DNA of 16,948 nucleotides, taken from the NCBI RefSeq assembly GCF_030056665.1, contig NZ_JASHIG010000065.1. The stretch is one strand, 5' to 3'. This document shows positions 5,331 to 12,421 of this stretch, piece by piece. Under the pieces are notes generated by a model. That model had not been told where the DNA came from. It saw only the letters and a program-made list of their open reading frames with translations, and did not search any database. The translations under genes and the position numbers were made by a program. Every line of letters starts with the position of its first letter. Within the stretch, counting starts at the first letter, position 1. This DNA is from Flectobacillus roseus (GTDB lineage: Bacteria; Bacteroidota; Bacteroidia; Cytophagales; Spirosomataceae).

Positions 5331-7037
5331 ATGCGACAAAGTTACTCTAAAATACAGCAAATCGGGTCATTTATTCGCTCGATTCATTCATTTGAGACAA
5401 AGAAATCTTTTTTTGCCTCAAAACCGTATATCCTTTTGTTCATGATTTTCAGCCTCTTGGGCTTTCAATCAAACTCTTTTGGACAAAGTCAGGTCGAAAT
5501 CATTAAAGCTGATAGCTTGGTGGGTCAAAATACGCCTTTCATGCAAATTCGGAAGCTTTTGGGCAACGTGGCACTACGTCAAGGCACTACTTTGGTGTAT
5601 TGCACCCAAGCTATTTTGAATGAAACTACCAACGTTTTGGAGGCTTATGGCAAGGTAAAAATCATTCAGGCTGATACCGTGACTATTACTGGTGATACGG
5701 CCTATTACTTTGGTAACGACAGATTGGCGAAAATGAATGGGCGTGTCAAACTAGACGATGGGACGATTATTCTGACTACCAAACAGATGGACTACAACCT
5801 CAATTCACACGTGGCGTATTACAATACCAACGGGAAAATTGTGGATAAAAAAAGTACTTTGACTAGTCGTGAGGGTTATTATAACACAGTAACGAAGCTT
5901 TTTGATTTTAAGCATAATGTAAAAGTTGTAGACAAAGATGGCTCACTTACCGCCGACTCCTTGCGCTACAGTACTTTATCAAAAGAAGCATTCTTTATTG
6001 CCCCAACCACGGTTGTCAACAAAAAAGATACAACCTACGCCAATCCTGGAAGTCAATATAATACCATTACCAAAATCGCTAATCTCAAAGGACGCTCAAC
6101 TGTCAAAACGGACGACTATATCATGACAGCCGACACGATGATTTATGACCCTCCTACCGAAATTGGGATTGCCAATGGTAATATCGTTTTTGTTTCGAAA
6201 AAAGATAAGGCCATTCTTACAGGGGAACATGGACGTTACGCCAAGAAAACAGGTGTGACAAGAGTCTTTGGAAGAGCTTTACTGAAAAATGTATTTGAAA
6301 ATGATACGCTTTTTCTAACTGCCGATACGCTAGTTTCATTGGATAACAAAGAAACCAAGACTCGCAAGCTTTATGCCTACAAGAAGGTTCAAGTGTATAA
6401 ATCTGACCTCTCGGCAAAATGCGACTCACTAAGTTATAACGTGTCTGATTCGACGATTTATTTTTATCAAAAACCTATTCTGTGGAATAATAAAAATCAA
6501 TCTGAGGCCGATTCTATCAACATTTTGTTGAAAAACAACAAAGTACACGTAATGAATATGAAAGGTAAATCTTTTGTAGTCTCGGTAGATACCCTCAATA
6601 ATTTCAACCAAGTGAAAGGTCGTAGGATTGTAGCCAATTTCACGAAGGATTCGAAAGTAGAAAAGGTAAGTGTCGATGGAAATGGTGAGAGTATTTATTT
6701 TGCCATAGATGATAAGAATAAGCTTACAGGGATGAATCGTGTTCAGTGTAGCAAAATGAATATGTATTTTGGGAAAAGTAAAATTAGCAAAATTGCTTTC
6801 TTAGCTAAACCTGACGGCAAGTTTATGCCTCCAAAAGAAATCAAAGAAGACGATAAAGAGCTAGATGGCTTTAGATGGAAAATTGCCGACAAGCCTAGTA
6901 AAGAAGGTATTTTGAAAAAAGTAGCCTACATCGCACCTATCGAGACTAAACCTGTGCCAAAAGATTCTGTCTCACAGAAGAAAAACACCGTTAAAACGCC
7001 TGCTAAGCCATTAGCTAAAAAAAATATTAAAAAATAG
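5331..7037 (+). CDS. OstA-like (LptA-related) envelope protein
   Basis: This 568-residue protein belongs to the Bacteroidota OstA-like group, related to LptA and the N-terminal domain of LptD, which carry lipopolysaccharide through the periplasm on a beta-jellyroll bridge. The N-terminus is a signal peptide with a hydrophobic core (about 33-46) and probable cleavage after SNSFGQ (near residue 52). The body is a long run of beta-strand repeats of the form 'ADTL.Y' and 'G.V.L', for example GDTAYYFGNDRLAKMNGRV, LTADSLRYS, MTADTMIYD, LTADTLVSL and CDSLSYNVS, each an LptA-type strand pair. The C-terminus is Lys/Pro-rich (about 540-568). A later in-frame ATG at 5442 would leave too short a signal peptide, so I keep 5331. 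It diverges from tilS. Participation in LPS export is inferred from the family. Confidence 0.85.
   Translation: MRQSYSKIQQIGSFIRSIHSFETKKSFFASKPYILLFMIFSLLGFQSNSFGQSQVEIIKADSLVGQNTPFMQIRKLLGNVALRQGTTLVYCTQAILNETTNVLEAYGKVKIIQADTVTITGDTAYYFGNDRLAKMNGRVKLDDGTIILTTKQMDYNLNSHVAYYNTNGKIVDKKSTLTSREGYYNTVTKLFDFKHNVKVVDKDGSLTADSLRYSTLSKEAFFIAPTTVVNKKDTTYANPGSQYNTITKIANLKGRSTVKTDDYIMTADTMIYDPPTEIGIANGNIVFVSKKDKAILTGEHGRYAKKTGVTRVFGRALLKNVFENDTLFLTADTLVSLDNKETKTRKLYAYKKVQVYKSDLSAKCDSLSYNVSDSTIYFYQKPILWNNKNQSEADSINILLKNNKVHVMNMKGKSFVVSVDTLNNFNQVKGRRIVANFTKDSKVEKVSVDGNGESIYFAIDDKNKLTGMNRVQCSKMNMYFGKSKISKIAFLAKPDGKFMPPKEIKEDDKELDGFRWKIADKPSKEGILKKVAYIAPIETKPVPKDSVSQKKNTVKTPAKPLAKKNIKK
5337..5344 (-). promoter_or_regulatory. 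Candidate -7 element for tilS
   Basis: Read on the minus strand the site is TAACTTTG, an exact match to TAnnTTTG. Predicted transcription start is near 5330, giving a leader of about 33 nt to the tilS ATG at 5297. The nearest TTTG upstream is only 13 bp away, shorter than usual. The element lies inside the first codons of the divergent ostA-like gene. Confidence 0.45.
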
Positions 7038-7100
7038 TTAGTGATAGTATAATTGAAATATTTTACTATATTTTTGTGTAATAGTGATTGTGTAAATTTA

Positions 7101-7132
7101 TTGTGCAAATCATAAAAAAAATTTTACGTTTG
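7101..7132 (+). promoter_or_regulatory. Candidate promoter of the T9SS-protein gene
   Basis: TTG (7101-7103) and TACGTTTG (7125-7132) are separated by 21 bp, matching the Bacteroidota pattern TTG-N(17-23)-TAnnTTTG. Transcription would start near 7139 and leave a leader of about 140 nt. A second exact -7 match, TATTTTTG, lies at 7069-7076 but has a poorly spaced TTG. The rest of 7038-7280 is AT-rich, with no terminator that I can see for the upstream gene. Confidence 0.45.
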
Positions 7133-7280
7133 GAGCAACCTTTTCATACATTTATCAGTCTATAGTATAAAGTTTGTATGATTATTGCTCGAAAATAGAA
7201 AACACCAAGCATCATTAAACTTATCGCTGTAAACTTCCTTATTTTTTGTTTTAAAAATTTATTAATACCAACTAGATGAA

Positions 7281-7937
7281 ATGAAACTTCTACAAAAATA
7301 CATATTAGGTAGTTTGTTAATGCTCACAGCAGTAATGTCGAGCATTGATGCTAACGCCCAAACTGAAAATAAATATAAAAGCCGTTTGGATATTAAGCCT
7401 AAGCAAAAAACTAGCACTTCAACATCCACGGTTTCATCTTTAAGAAAATCAACTTTTTCTTATTTTCAACCTTATTCGAATACACTTGACCGTGTTGATC
7501 GTGGTATTCATATACAGCGCTCTACTGCCATTAATCAATATTTTTCTAACTCATTAATGTCTCAACAATCAGTTAAGACTGTAGCAAAAAATGAGGTTAC
7601 GAATAATAACGCTATAGCAGAAACAGTTCGTACAGAAGAAGCAGTAAGCTCAGAAGAACATTTGTTCTCTAACGATAAACTTTGGGTATCTAATATTTTC
7701 CCGAATCCAGCAGACGATCATGCAGATATCAATTTCAATATCTCGTCGCAGGTAAGTGAAGCAAAAATTACTTTCTATAATATTTTGGGTAGTGAAGTAA
7801 AAGAAGAGATTTTAGAAAAAGATCAACGTAAGTCTAGAATTTCGACAAAAGATTGGCCTAATGGCATTTACTTGTATCAATTGACAGCAGACGGACGCTC
7901 ATTGGTTACCAAAAAATTACTAGTGAGACACCAATAA
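7281..7937 (+). CDS. Small secreted protein with T9SS type A sorting domain
   Basis: This 218-residue protein has a Sec signal peptide (1-26, MKLLQKYILG then a hydrophobic stretch and SIDANAQ) and a C-terminal T9SS sorting domain of about 80 residues (from 138 to the end). The sorting domain shows the usual landmarks: IFPNPADDHADINFN, then ITFYNILGSEV, then WPNGIYLYQLTADG and a final basic segment LVTKKLLVRH. T9SS exports such proteins across the outer membrane and usually trims the domain. Only about 110 residues remain as cargo. They are rich in Ser, Thr, Asn, Gln and Lys, look unstructured, and match no domain I know. Function is therefore unknown. It may be cotranscribed with the ostA-like gene, but the 243-bp gap has a promoter-like site. 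It ends at a shared terminator with coaE. Confidence 0.85.
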   Translation: MKLLQKYILGSLLMLTAVMSSIDANAQTENKYKSRLDIKPKQKTSTSTSTVSSLRKSTFSYFQPYSNTLDRVDRGIHIQRSTAINQYFSNSLMSQQSVKTVAKNEVTNNNAIAETVRTEEAVSSEEHLFSNDKLWVSNIFPNPADDHADINFNISSQVSEAKITFYNILGSEVKEEILEKDQRKSRISTKDWPNGIYLYQLTADGRSLVTKKLLVRHQ

Positions 7938-7960
7938 AATATTGTAGTGTTAAAAGGTTT

Positions 7961-7996
7961 AAAAAGAGGCTACCCTATCGGATAGTCTCTTTTTTT
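7961..7996. terminator. Bidirectional terminator between the T9SS gene and coaE
   Basis: AAAAAGAGGCTACCC (7961-7975) pairs with GGATAGTCTCTTTTT (starting 7980), with one G-U pair and one mismatch around a 4-nt loop. The plus strand ends in a run of T through 7996, and the minus strand ends in five T. It lies 24 bp past the T9SS gene stop and 29 bp past the coaE stop, so it can serve both convergent genes. Confidence 0.8.
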
Positions 7997-8024
7997 GTAC
8001 TTTCCGAAAAAGAGAACAATCTTA

Positions 8025-8621
8025 TCATTTGAGCAAACTTTGATGAATCTGCAAAATCTGAGGAATCACTGGAGTCTGGTCGTCATTTTGAATAAGCCAA
8101 TCCGAAAACTTGATTCGTTCGGCATCTGGAAGTTGCCTTTCGATAATCGCTCTTATTTCTTCCTCCGTACGATTATCTCTCAATTTGACACGTTTTACCC
8201 TTAAATCAATCGGAGCTATAACACTAATCATTTTATCACAAAGATTACCATCACCTGCGCCCTTTAGTAAAGCCGCTTCATATAACACATAAGGGACATC
8301 CTGATGTTGTATTACCCAGTCTTGCGCATCTTTTCGTACAGCAGGATGCACAAGAGCATTGAGTTTTTGAAGCAATGCAGGTTGTCCAAAAACTTGTGAG
8401 GCTACCCATGCACGATTATAGCTACCATCAGGTAAATATGCCTCAGAACCCAATAAAGCAATAATTTCCTTTTTCAGCTCTTGATTTTGGATAATAATCC
8501 ATTTCGCTCTCGAATCGGCTTCGTAAATGGGTACGCCCAATAGCGAAAATACTTTGGCGACAGTACTTTTTCCTGAGCCAATACCACCTGTAATGCCAAC
8601 AACAATGGGTTTTGTTTTCAT
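8025..8621 (-). CDS. coaE: Dephospho-CoA kinase CoaE
   Basis: CoaE phosphorylates the 3'-hydroxyl of the ribose of dephospho-CoA with ATP, the last step of coenzyme A synthesis, in the cytosol. From the ATG at 8621 the protein has 198 residues, the usual size. The P-loop is at 12-20 (GGIGSGKST) in VVGITGGIGSGKSTVAKVF. It is followed by the substrate-binding VPIYEADSRAK, then HPAVRKDAQDWV, the core motif YEAALLKGAG and the lid helix VKLRDNRTEEEIRAIIERQL. An in-frame ATG at 8666 would add 15 residues before the normal family start and is unlikely. The gene follows the YbbR-like gene by 56 bp as the last gene of the nusB cluster, which matches the order found in other Bacteroidota. Confidence 0.95.
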   Translation of the reverse strand: MKTKPIVVGITGGIGSGKSTVAKVFSLLGVPIYEADSRAKWIIIQNQELKKEIIALLGSEAYLPDGSYNRAWVASQVFGQPALLQKLNALVHPAVRKDAQDWVIQHQDVPYVLYEAALLKGAGDGNLCDKMISVIAPIDLRVKRVKLRDNRTEEEIRAIIERQLPDAERIKFSDWLIQNDDQTPVIPQILQIHQSLLK

Positions 8622-8677
8622 GTGATAAAAAGACAAAAAAATAGCCGATAGAAAACTATCGGCCACTAATTTATGAA

Positions 8678-9352
8678 TTACTTCAATAATTCTGCAACTT
8701 CAAAACTCACCGAAACACGTTCTTTATTGGCTTTGAGATAAGAATTTTTAGGAAGTGGAATTCTTATTTCATCGTCATAATTATCTTGAATTCGGCGACC
8801 TGGCACTTTGACATTAAGTGTCTCTCCTAGCTCATTTAAGGTACTTTCAGGACCTTCCACTTCAATTGTACTAGGATTAAGATTAATCACACTAGAAACA
8901 ATGTAGCGCTCCTGTAAAGGAATACTTAGGCTATCGACACGCAACCTGATGATACGTTTTACTTTTTTGTCAAACTCCAATTCAAAGCGATCAGTAACAA
9001 CATAATTTACACGAACATCTTTGATATAATCTGAAAGAGAGTCGGCTAATGAACCTGTATTTAAAAACTTAGTTTTTAAGGGCTTATTAATCGAGTAATA
9101 TACGGGTGCTACATCTAAAGCTAAGGCCTTTCGTAGCAAACTCCATCCGCTACCTGTTACATGAACTGTAATTTTTTCGGGTAATGGCTGAGTCGGGATA
9201 TACAGAGAATCGTTGTACGTAAAACGAAGCGGAAACGAAATCTTTTGGGAATAACCGTCTTTATTCAACGCATTCATGATCCAAAAAACTGTTGCAGCCA
9301 AAATGCTTAGAAAAAACGCACGATAGTCTGTTTTTGAAGTATTTGGTTTCAT
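8678..9352 (-). CDS. YbbR-like domain protein
   Basis: This 224-residue protein has a short cytosolic N-terminus, one membrane segment (about 11-27, AFFLSILAATVFWIMNAL) and an extracytoplasmic beta-rich region of YbbR type. Typical features are FPLRFTYNDSLYIPTQPLPE near the membrane (expected positions for the 'lP.ei.V.v.G' pattern), the following ITVHVTGSGWSLL, and a later repeat-like part with IEVEGPESTLNEL. In Firmicutes the YbbR protein CdaR regulates the diadenylate cyclase CdaA; here no cyclase gene adjoins, so that link should not be assumed. It lies between yajC and coaE, 82 bp and 56 bp away, in the position conserved across Bacteroidota. The gene is complete. Confidence 0.85.
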   Translation of the reverse strand: MKPNTSKTDYRAFFLSILAATVFWIMNALNKDGYSQKISFPLRFTYNDSLYIPTQPLPEKITVHVTGSGWSLLRKALALDVAPVYYSINKPLKTKFLNTGSLADSLSDYIKDVRVNYVVTDRFELEFDKKVKRIIRLRVDSLSIPLQERYIVSSVINLNPSTIEVEGPESTLNELGETLNVKVPGRRIQDNYDDEIRIPLPKNSYLKANKERVSVSFEVAELLK

Positions 9353-9434
9353 CGAAAATAAGATTTCAGTCAGAAAAGAGAAATGTAAATCTTCACACCC
9401 ACTCTATTTCCTTAGATGAATGGCTCTCAACTAC

Positions 9435-9746
9435 TTATTCAGCAGTTAATTGAGAAGAAGCATCTTTAGAAATGGCTGTCTTTAGAAATACAATACGTAC
9501 ACCTTTGCTAGCATCAACTTCAACTACAACTGTTTTTTCACGAACCGAAACGATTGTTCCATGAGCACCACCAATTGTAACTACTTTGTCACCAGCTTTA
9601 AGTGAATCTACATAAGCTTGTTGCTCTTTTTGTTTCTTTTGTTGAGGACGAATCATGAAGAAATACATGATAACAAACATCCCAACAATCAAAAACAATG
9701 ATGACATATTACTACCCGCTACTTGTAAAAGAATTGAATTCAACAT
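9435..9746 (-). CDS. yajC: Preprotein translocase subunit YajC
   Basis: YajC is a small inner-membrane protein that associates with SecDF and supports Sec-dependent export. From the ATG at 9746 it has 103 residues: a single membrane segment (about 15-32, LFLIVGMFVIMYFFMI) followed directly by the signature RPQQKKQKEQQ. The cytosolic beta domain contains LKAGDKVVTIGGAHGTIVSV and VEVDASKGVRIVFLKTAI. An upstream in-frame ATG at 9776 would add MLNLQIGKNF, which is not usual, so I prefer 9746. It lies between the DUF1573 lipoprotein and ybbR genes. A hairpin at 9785-9802 sits just upstream. Confidence 0.93.
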   Translation of the reverse strand: MLNSILLQVAGSNMSSLFLIVGMFVIMYFFMIRPQQKKQKEQQAYVDSLKAGDKVVTIGGAHGTIVSVREKTVVVEVDASKGVRIVFLKTAISKDASSQLTAE

Positions 9747-9784
9747 AAAATTTTTACCAATTTGAAGATTTAACATTTGAAAAT

Positions 9785-9802
9785 ATTCCCAAATATGGGA
9801 AT
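9785..9802. other. Hairpin between the DUF1573 gene and yajC
   Basis: ATTCCCA (9785-9791) and TGGGAAT (9796-9802) form a perfect 7-bp stem with an AATA loop. On the minus strand it is followed by ATTTTC, a weak T-run. It could be a partial terminator, an mRNA-stabilising stem or an operator for yajC; the sequence does not decide. Confidence 0.5.
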
Positions 9803-9831
9803 TATTGGGATTCTTTTGTGCTTAGAAACTC

Positions 9832-10272
9832 TTATTTTCTTTTAAACACTTCTACTTTAAAGCTAAATGTATTTTCGGAAGGCACCGTATTAGCATAAGC
9901 CGTAATGGTCTTATTTTGCTTGCCTTCTTTATTTTTACTATTAAACTTTACCGTAATAAAGCCTTGTTCACCCGGAGCTACTGGCTGTGTTGAATAAGAA
10001 GGTGTAGTACAACCACAAGAAGTACTAACATTACTAATTACCAACGGCATGTTACCAGTATTTTTGAATTTGTAGGTATGAACGACAGAATCGCCTTCGG
10101 TAAGTGTGCCAAGATCGACAAATGGTGTATCGATTTGCATCACAGGGAAGCTGTCGGCTGTAGGGCGAAGACCTGCCAATGAATCGGCTAAAGCTTCGCT
10201 AGGTGATTTTTGTTTGTTTTGGCAGGCCGCCAATGTTACGATTGCCGCAACAACGATAAGAATCTTTTTCAT
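9832..10272 (-). CDS. DUF1573 domain lipoprotein
   Basis: This 146-residue protein begins with a lipoprotein signal peptide: MKKILIVVAAIVTLAAC, lipobox LAAC with the lipidated Cys at 17. A short Ser/Asp-rich linker is followed by a DUF1573 immunoglobulin-like domain with FVDLGTLTEGDSVVHTYKFK and the hallmark STSCGCTTPSYS (Cys86 and Cys88), then VAPGEQGFITVKFNS. The family is very common in Bacteroidota and Planctomycetota; its molecular role is not established. The gene sits between the ytxH-like gene (72 bp) and yajC (85 bp), and hairpins occupy both gaps, so its expression may be uncoupled from its neighbours. Confidence 0.9.
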   Translation of the reverse strand: MKKILIVVAAIVTLAACQNKQKSPSEALADSLAGLRPTADSFPVMQIDTPFVDLGTLTEGDSVVHTYKFKNTGNMPLVISNVSTSCGCTTPSYSTQPVAPGEQGFITVKFNSKNKEGKQNKTITAYANTVPSENTFSFKVEVFKRK

Positions 10273-10294
10273 GATGATAAAGGCAAAAAGAAGA

Positions 10295-10330
10295 ACAGAC
10301 GATTGGGGTGTGTATTGACCAACCGTCTGT
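10295..10330 (-). terminator. Hairpin between the ytxH-like gene and the DUF1573 gene
   Basis: ACAGACGATTGG (10295-10306) pairs with CCAACCGTCTGT (10319-10330) with a single A-C mismatch and a 12-nt loop. On the minus strand it is followed by a pyrimidine-rich TTCTTCTTTTT, so it could partially end the ytxH transcript just before the DUF1573 gene. A T-run (ATTTTT) also follows on the plus strand, but no plus-strand gene precedes it. Confidence 0.5.
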
Positions 10331-10344
10331 ATTTTTGAGTTCTA

Positions 10345-10644
10345 TTAAGCTTTTGCTTTGATTTGATTCATCATATTCTCTACATCTTCAAGTAGTCTCT
10401 CAGCTTTTTCACGAGCCTCGTTTACTACTTTTTTCCCTTCTGATTTTGCCATAGTTTCAGGAATTTCTTTTCCTTCGATCAAATCAGTAATTAGGTTTTG
10501 TAGTTGATCACGATATTTTTGCAATTGGAACAACAATTTGCTACGAGTATTTTCTCCTTTATCTGGAGCATACAAGATGCCCAACACCGCACCAACAGCA
10601 GCACCTGTCATAAATGCCCAAAAGGTCTTTGATGATTTGCTCAT
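10345..10644 (-). CDS. YtxH-like small membrane protein
   Basis: This 99-residue protein has a short N-terminus, one glycine/alanine-rich membrane segment (about 7-26, FWAFMTGAAVGAVLGILYAP) followed by DKGENTRSKL, the YtxH family pattern, and then a long charged amphipathic helix to the C-terminus (KKVVNEAREKAERLLEDVEN). YtxH proteins occur in general-stress contexts in Bacillus and are widespread in Bacteroidota; their molecular role is unknown. The gene follows nusB by 242 bp. That gap contains a promoter-like site overlapped by a perfect palindrome, so it is probably transcribed separately from nusB. The family call rests on the membrane segment plus APDKGxxTR motif. Confidence 0.8.
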   Translation of the reverse strand: MSKSSKTFWAFMTGAAVGAVLGILYAPDKGENTRSKLLFQLQKYRDQLQNLITDLIEGKEIPETMAKSEGKKVVNEAREKAERLLEDVENMMNQIKAKA

Positions 10645-10757
10645 GAGTTGTTTTCGTTAATTAGATTTATAACTGAACCAAGTGTTAAGACGTTAGAAAA
10701 GCGGTAGACTATGGCAAAATAGGTTTGATGTCAGCTAACACGTTATCATCTAATTTT

Positions 10758-10789
10758 CAAACATTCATTGTAAACATTGCTGTTTACAA
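10758..10789 (-). promoter_or_regulatory. Candidate promoter of the ytxH-like gene
   Basis: On the minus strand, TTG (10789-10787) is followed after 21 bp by AATGTTTG (10765-10758), one base from the TAnnTTTG -7 consensus. Predicted transcription start is near 10751, giving a leader of about 107 nt. The palindrome at 10767-10790 covers the -33 element and most of the spacer. Confidence 0.4.
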
Positions 10790-10790
10790 T
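10767..10790. promoter_or_regulatory. Perfect palindrome, possible operator
   Basis: ATTGTAAACA (10767-10776) and TGTTTACAAT (10781-10790) are perfect 10-bp inverted repeats around TTGC. The minus strand has no T-run after it, so it is a poor terminator for nusB. It overlaps a candidate ytxH promoter, which is what an operator would do. It could also fold as an RNA hairpin in nusB readthrough RNA. Confidence 0.5.
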
Positions 10791-10886
10791 CCATTTCGAA
10801 CCATAACTAGGCTACTAATCGCCTATTTTTATTATTCAATGAGTTGCGAATATATACATCAACATCCACAACTCATCAATCAAAAA

Positions 10887-12044
10887 TTATTTATTATCAA
10901 TCAAACCACGACCAGACTTACGAACGATACCGTCCTCGGCAAGTTTTTGAGAAAGTACATCTAACAAACCGTTCACAAATTGTCCCGATTTTGGCGTCGA
11001 GTAATTTTTAGCAAGCTCGATGTATTCGTTGATAGATACTTTTACTGGAATACTTGAGAAATGAATCATTTCGGCCAAGCCCATTTTCAAGATAATCATG
11101 TCAGTCATTGCCAAACGGTCAGCTTCCCAGTTTTTGGTTTGCTCAATGATGATTTTTTCATATTCATCGTCATTGTTGAGCGTTTGGTCAAATAGGTCTG
11201 TAAAATAAAATTTATCGTCGTCCCAATTCAAAGCTAATGGCTGTAATACCAATTCAGCGATGTTTTGGATTTTGAAAGTCTTCGTTGTTAAGCTTTTCAA
11301 AACATCTTTATTTTCGCCCCAATTTAAGTCTTTTTCTTCAAAATACGCCACCACAGAGTGATGTTTCAAAATGAAAGTCTTAAGAATATGTACAACAATG
11401 GCTAAATCTTCTTCAAAATTATGCTTTGATGTACGAAGGTAAGATTGGAATTGCGTATCTGGCAAAACAGCATCCAAGAAAAGTTTACGGATAAAGTTTT
11501 GGTCATCTTCTGTCCAACGAAGATCACGTCTGATGATTTCGTTTTCGAAGTTAGGAAGATTACGAAGGGCAAGAATTACTTGGTTTTCGCCAAAACGAGA
11601 AGTTTTGTGTTCACTTTCCAAAAGGCGACGTTGTTCGTCCCAAACTGCCACGTCAGCAAGTTCGACCAACAACAAAAGTAATTTCAAGTAATTATCATAG
11701 ATTTTTTCTACTTCTTCAATCATAGCGTGCTTGATACGCACACGGTCGCGTTTTACCGCATCGCGATAAATGGCCAATGCTTGTCTTCCTGCATTTTTTG
11801 AATCAGCAGGAATATCTTCAGCTTTAACCTCACCCTTGAATAATTCTTCGAAATAGAGTTCAGCCAGCTTGCGTAAACCTTCAAGTTTAGGCATCTGTTC
11901 TTCTTTCGGAATCATTAAATCAAGATTTGGTAAAAATTGCTCGGCAATATAATCGAAGGCTAATTGATAATTGGCACGTTCCACTGTGCGGAAGGCATAG
12001 ATAGTTTGGAATGCTTTTGTACGGAGTAAGCGTCGGTTGACCAT
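10887..12044 (-). CDS. nusB: Transcription antitermination factor NusB, long Bacteroidota form
   Basis: NusB binds BoxA RNA with NusE (S10) and supports antitermination at rRNA operons. This protein has 385 residues, against about 140 in E. coli. It starts MVNRRLLRTKAFQTIYAF, which resembles the NusB first helix, and then carries a long helical charged insert. The C-terminal part (from about 235) holds the conserved NusB domain, with DRLAMTDMIILKMGLAEMIH, IPVKVSINEYIELAKNYSTP and KSGQFVNGLLDVLSQKL. Long forms of this kind are usual in Bacteroidota, so this is not a fusion artefact. It is the first gene of the minus-strand cluster leading to coaE, and the only start that fits is the ATG ending at 12044. 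Confidence 0.93.
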   Translation of the reverse strand: MVNRRLLRTKAFQTIYAFRTVERANYQLAFDYIAEQFLPNLDLMIPKEEQMPKLEGLRKLAELYFEELFKGEVKAEDIPADSKNAGRQALAIYRDAVKRDRVRIKHAMIEEVEKIYDNYLKLLLLLVELADVAVWDEQRRLLESEHKTSRFGENQVILALRNLPNFENEIIRRDLRWTEDDQNFIRKLFLDAVLPDTQFQSYLRTSKHNFEEDLAIVVHILKTFILKHHSVVAYFEEKDLNWGENKDVLKSLTTKTFKIQNIAELVLQPLALNWDDDKFYFTDLFDQTLNNDDEYEKIIIEQTKNWEADRLAMTDMIILKMGLAEMIHFSSIPVKVSINEYIELAKNYSTPKSGQFVNGLLDVLSQKLAEDGIVRKSGRGLIDNK

Positions 12045-12111
12045 TGGATATGCAAAGAACGTTTTTGTAAATTTTTAACTGCACCATACCTTGGCGCTGA
12101 AAATCAGTGTG

Positions 12112-12119
12112 CAAAATTA
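12112..12119 (-). promoter_or_regulatory. Candidate nusB -7 element
   Basis: The minus strand reads TAATTTTG, an exact match to TAnnTTTG. Predicted transcription start is near 12105, with a leader of about 61 nt. No clear TTG lies at the usual distance upstream. Confidence 0.4.
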
Positions 12120-12328
12120 GTATTTTTTTTAGAAACATACATTAGTAAAAAGAAAAAAAGCTTCGATTTTAAAGCGATACTTTTCGATTTCTGAAGCAAG
12201 GGCTTGAAATTGTCCATTCTTTTCGCAATTCTTTCTAAATCAACCCAAAACCTCAAGAAGTGCATGACCAATAATGACTTGTAAGCAAAAAATTAAAATC
12301 AAATATCCAAAATCCACAATCATCTAAT

Positions 12329-12336
12329 TATGTTTG
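12329..12336 (+). promoter_or_regulatory. Candidate ABC-exporter -7 element
   Basis: TATGTTTG matches TAnnTTTG exactly. Predicted transcription start is near 12343, at the edge of the palindrome ATTGTACAAT (12343-12352), with a leader of about 80 nt. No TTG is found at the usual spacing upstream. Confidence 0.4.
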
Positions 12337-12421
12337 TGGAAGATTGTACAATAGACCCAAAAACATATCAATGTATCAACATCGCTGGAAACTATTGCGA
12401 ATGTACATTGGTTAATTATAC

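Larger units (their letters stand above)
12045..12421. other. Divergent intergenic region between nusB and the ABC exporter
   Basis: This 377-bp gap has no convincing gene. It holds a candidate nusB -7 element (12112-12119, minus), a candidate exporter -7 element (12329-12336, plus) and a 10-bp palindrome ATTGTACAAT (12343-12352). Direct copies of TTCGATTT lie near 12165 and 12185. I see no terminator and no structured RNA that I recognise. Confidence 0.6.

Noticed and set aside
5298..5360. Longer TilS N-terminus from the ATG at 5360
   Set aside because: The added residues do not resemble TilS, cover a -7-like element, and overlap the divergent ostA-like start.
10725..10964. 79-codon plus-strand frame across the ytxH-nusB gap
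   Set aside because: It runs into the 3' end of nusB antisense, shows no family features, and covers the palindrome and candidate ytxH promoter.
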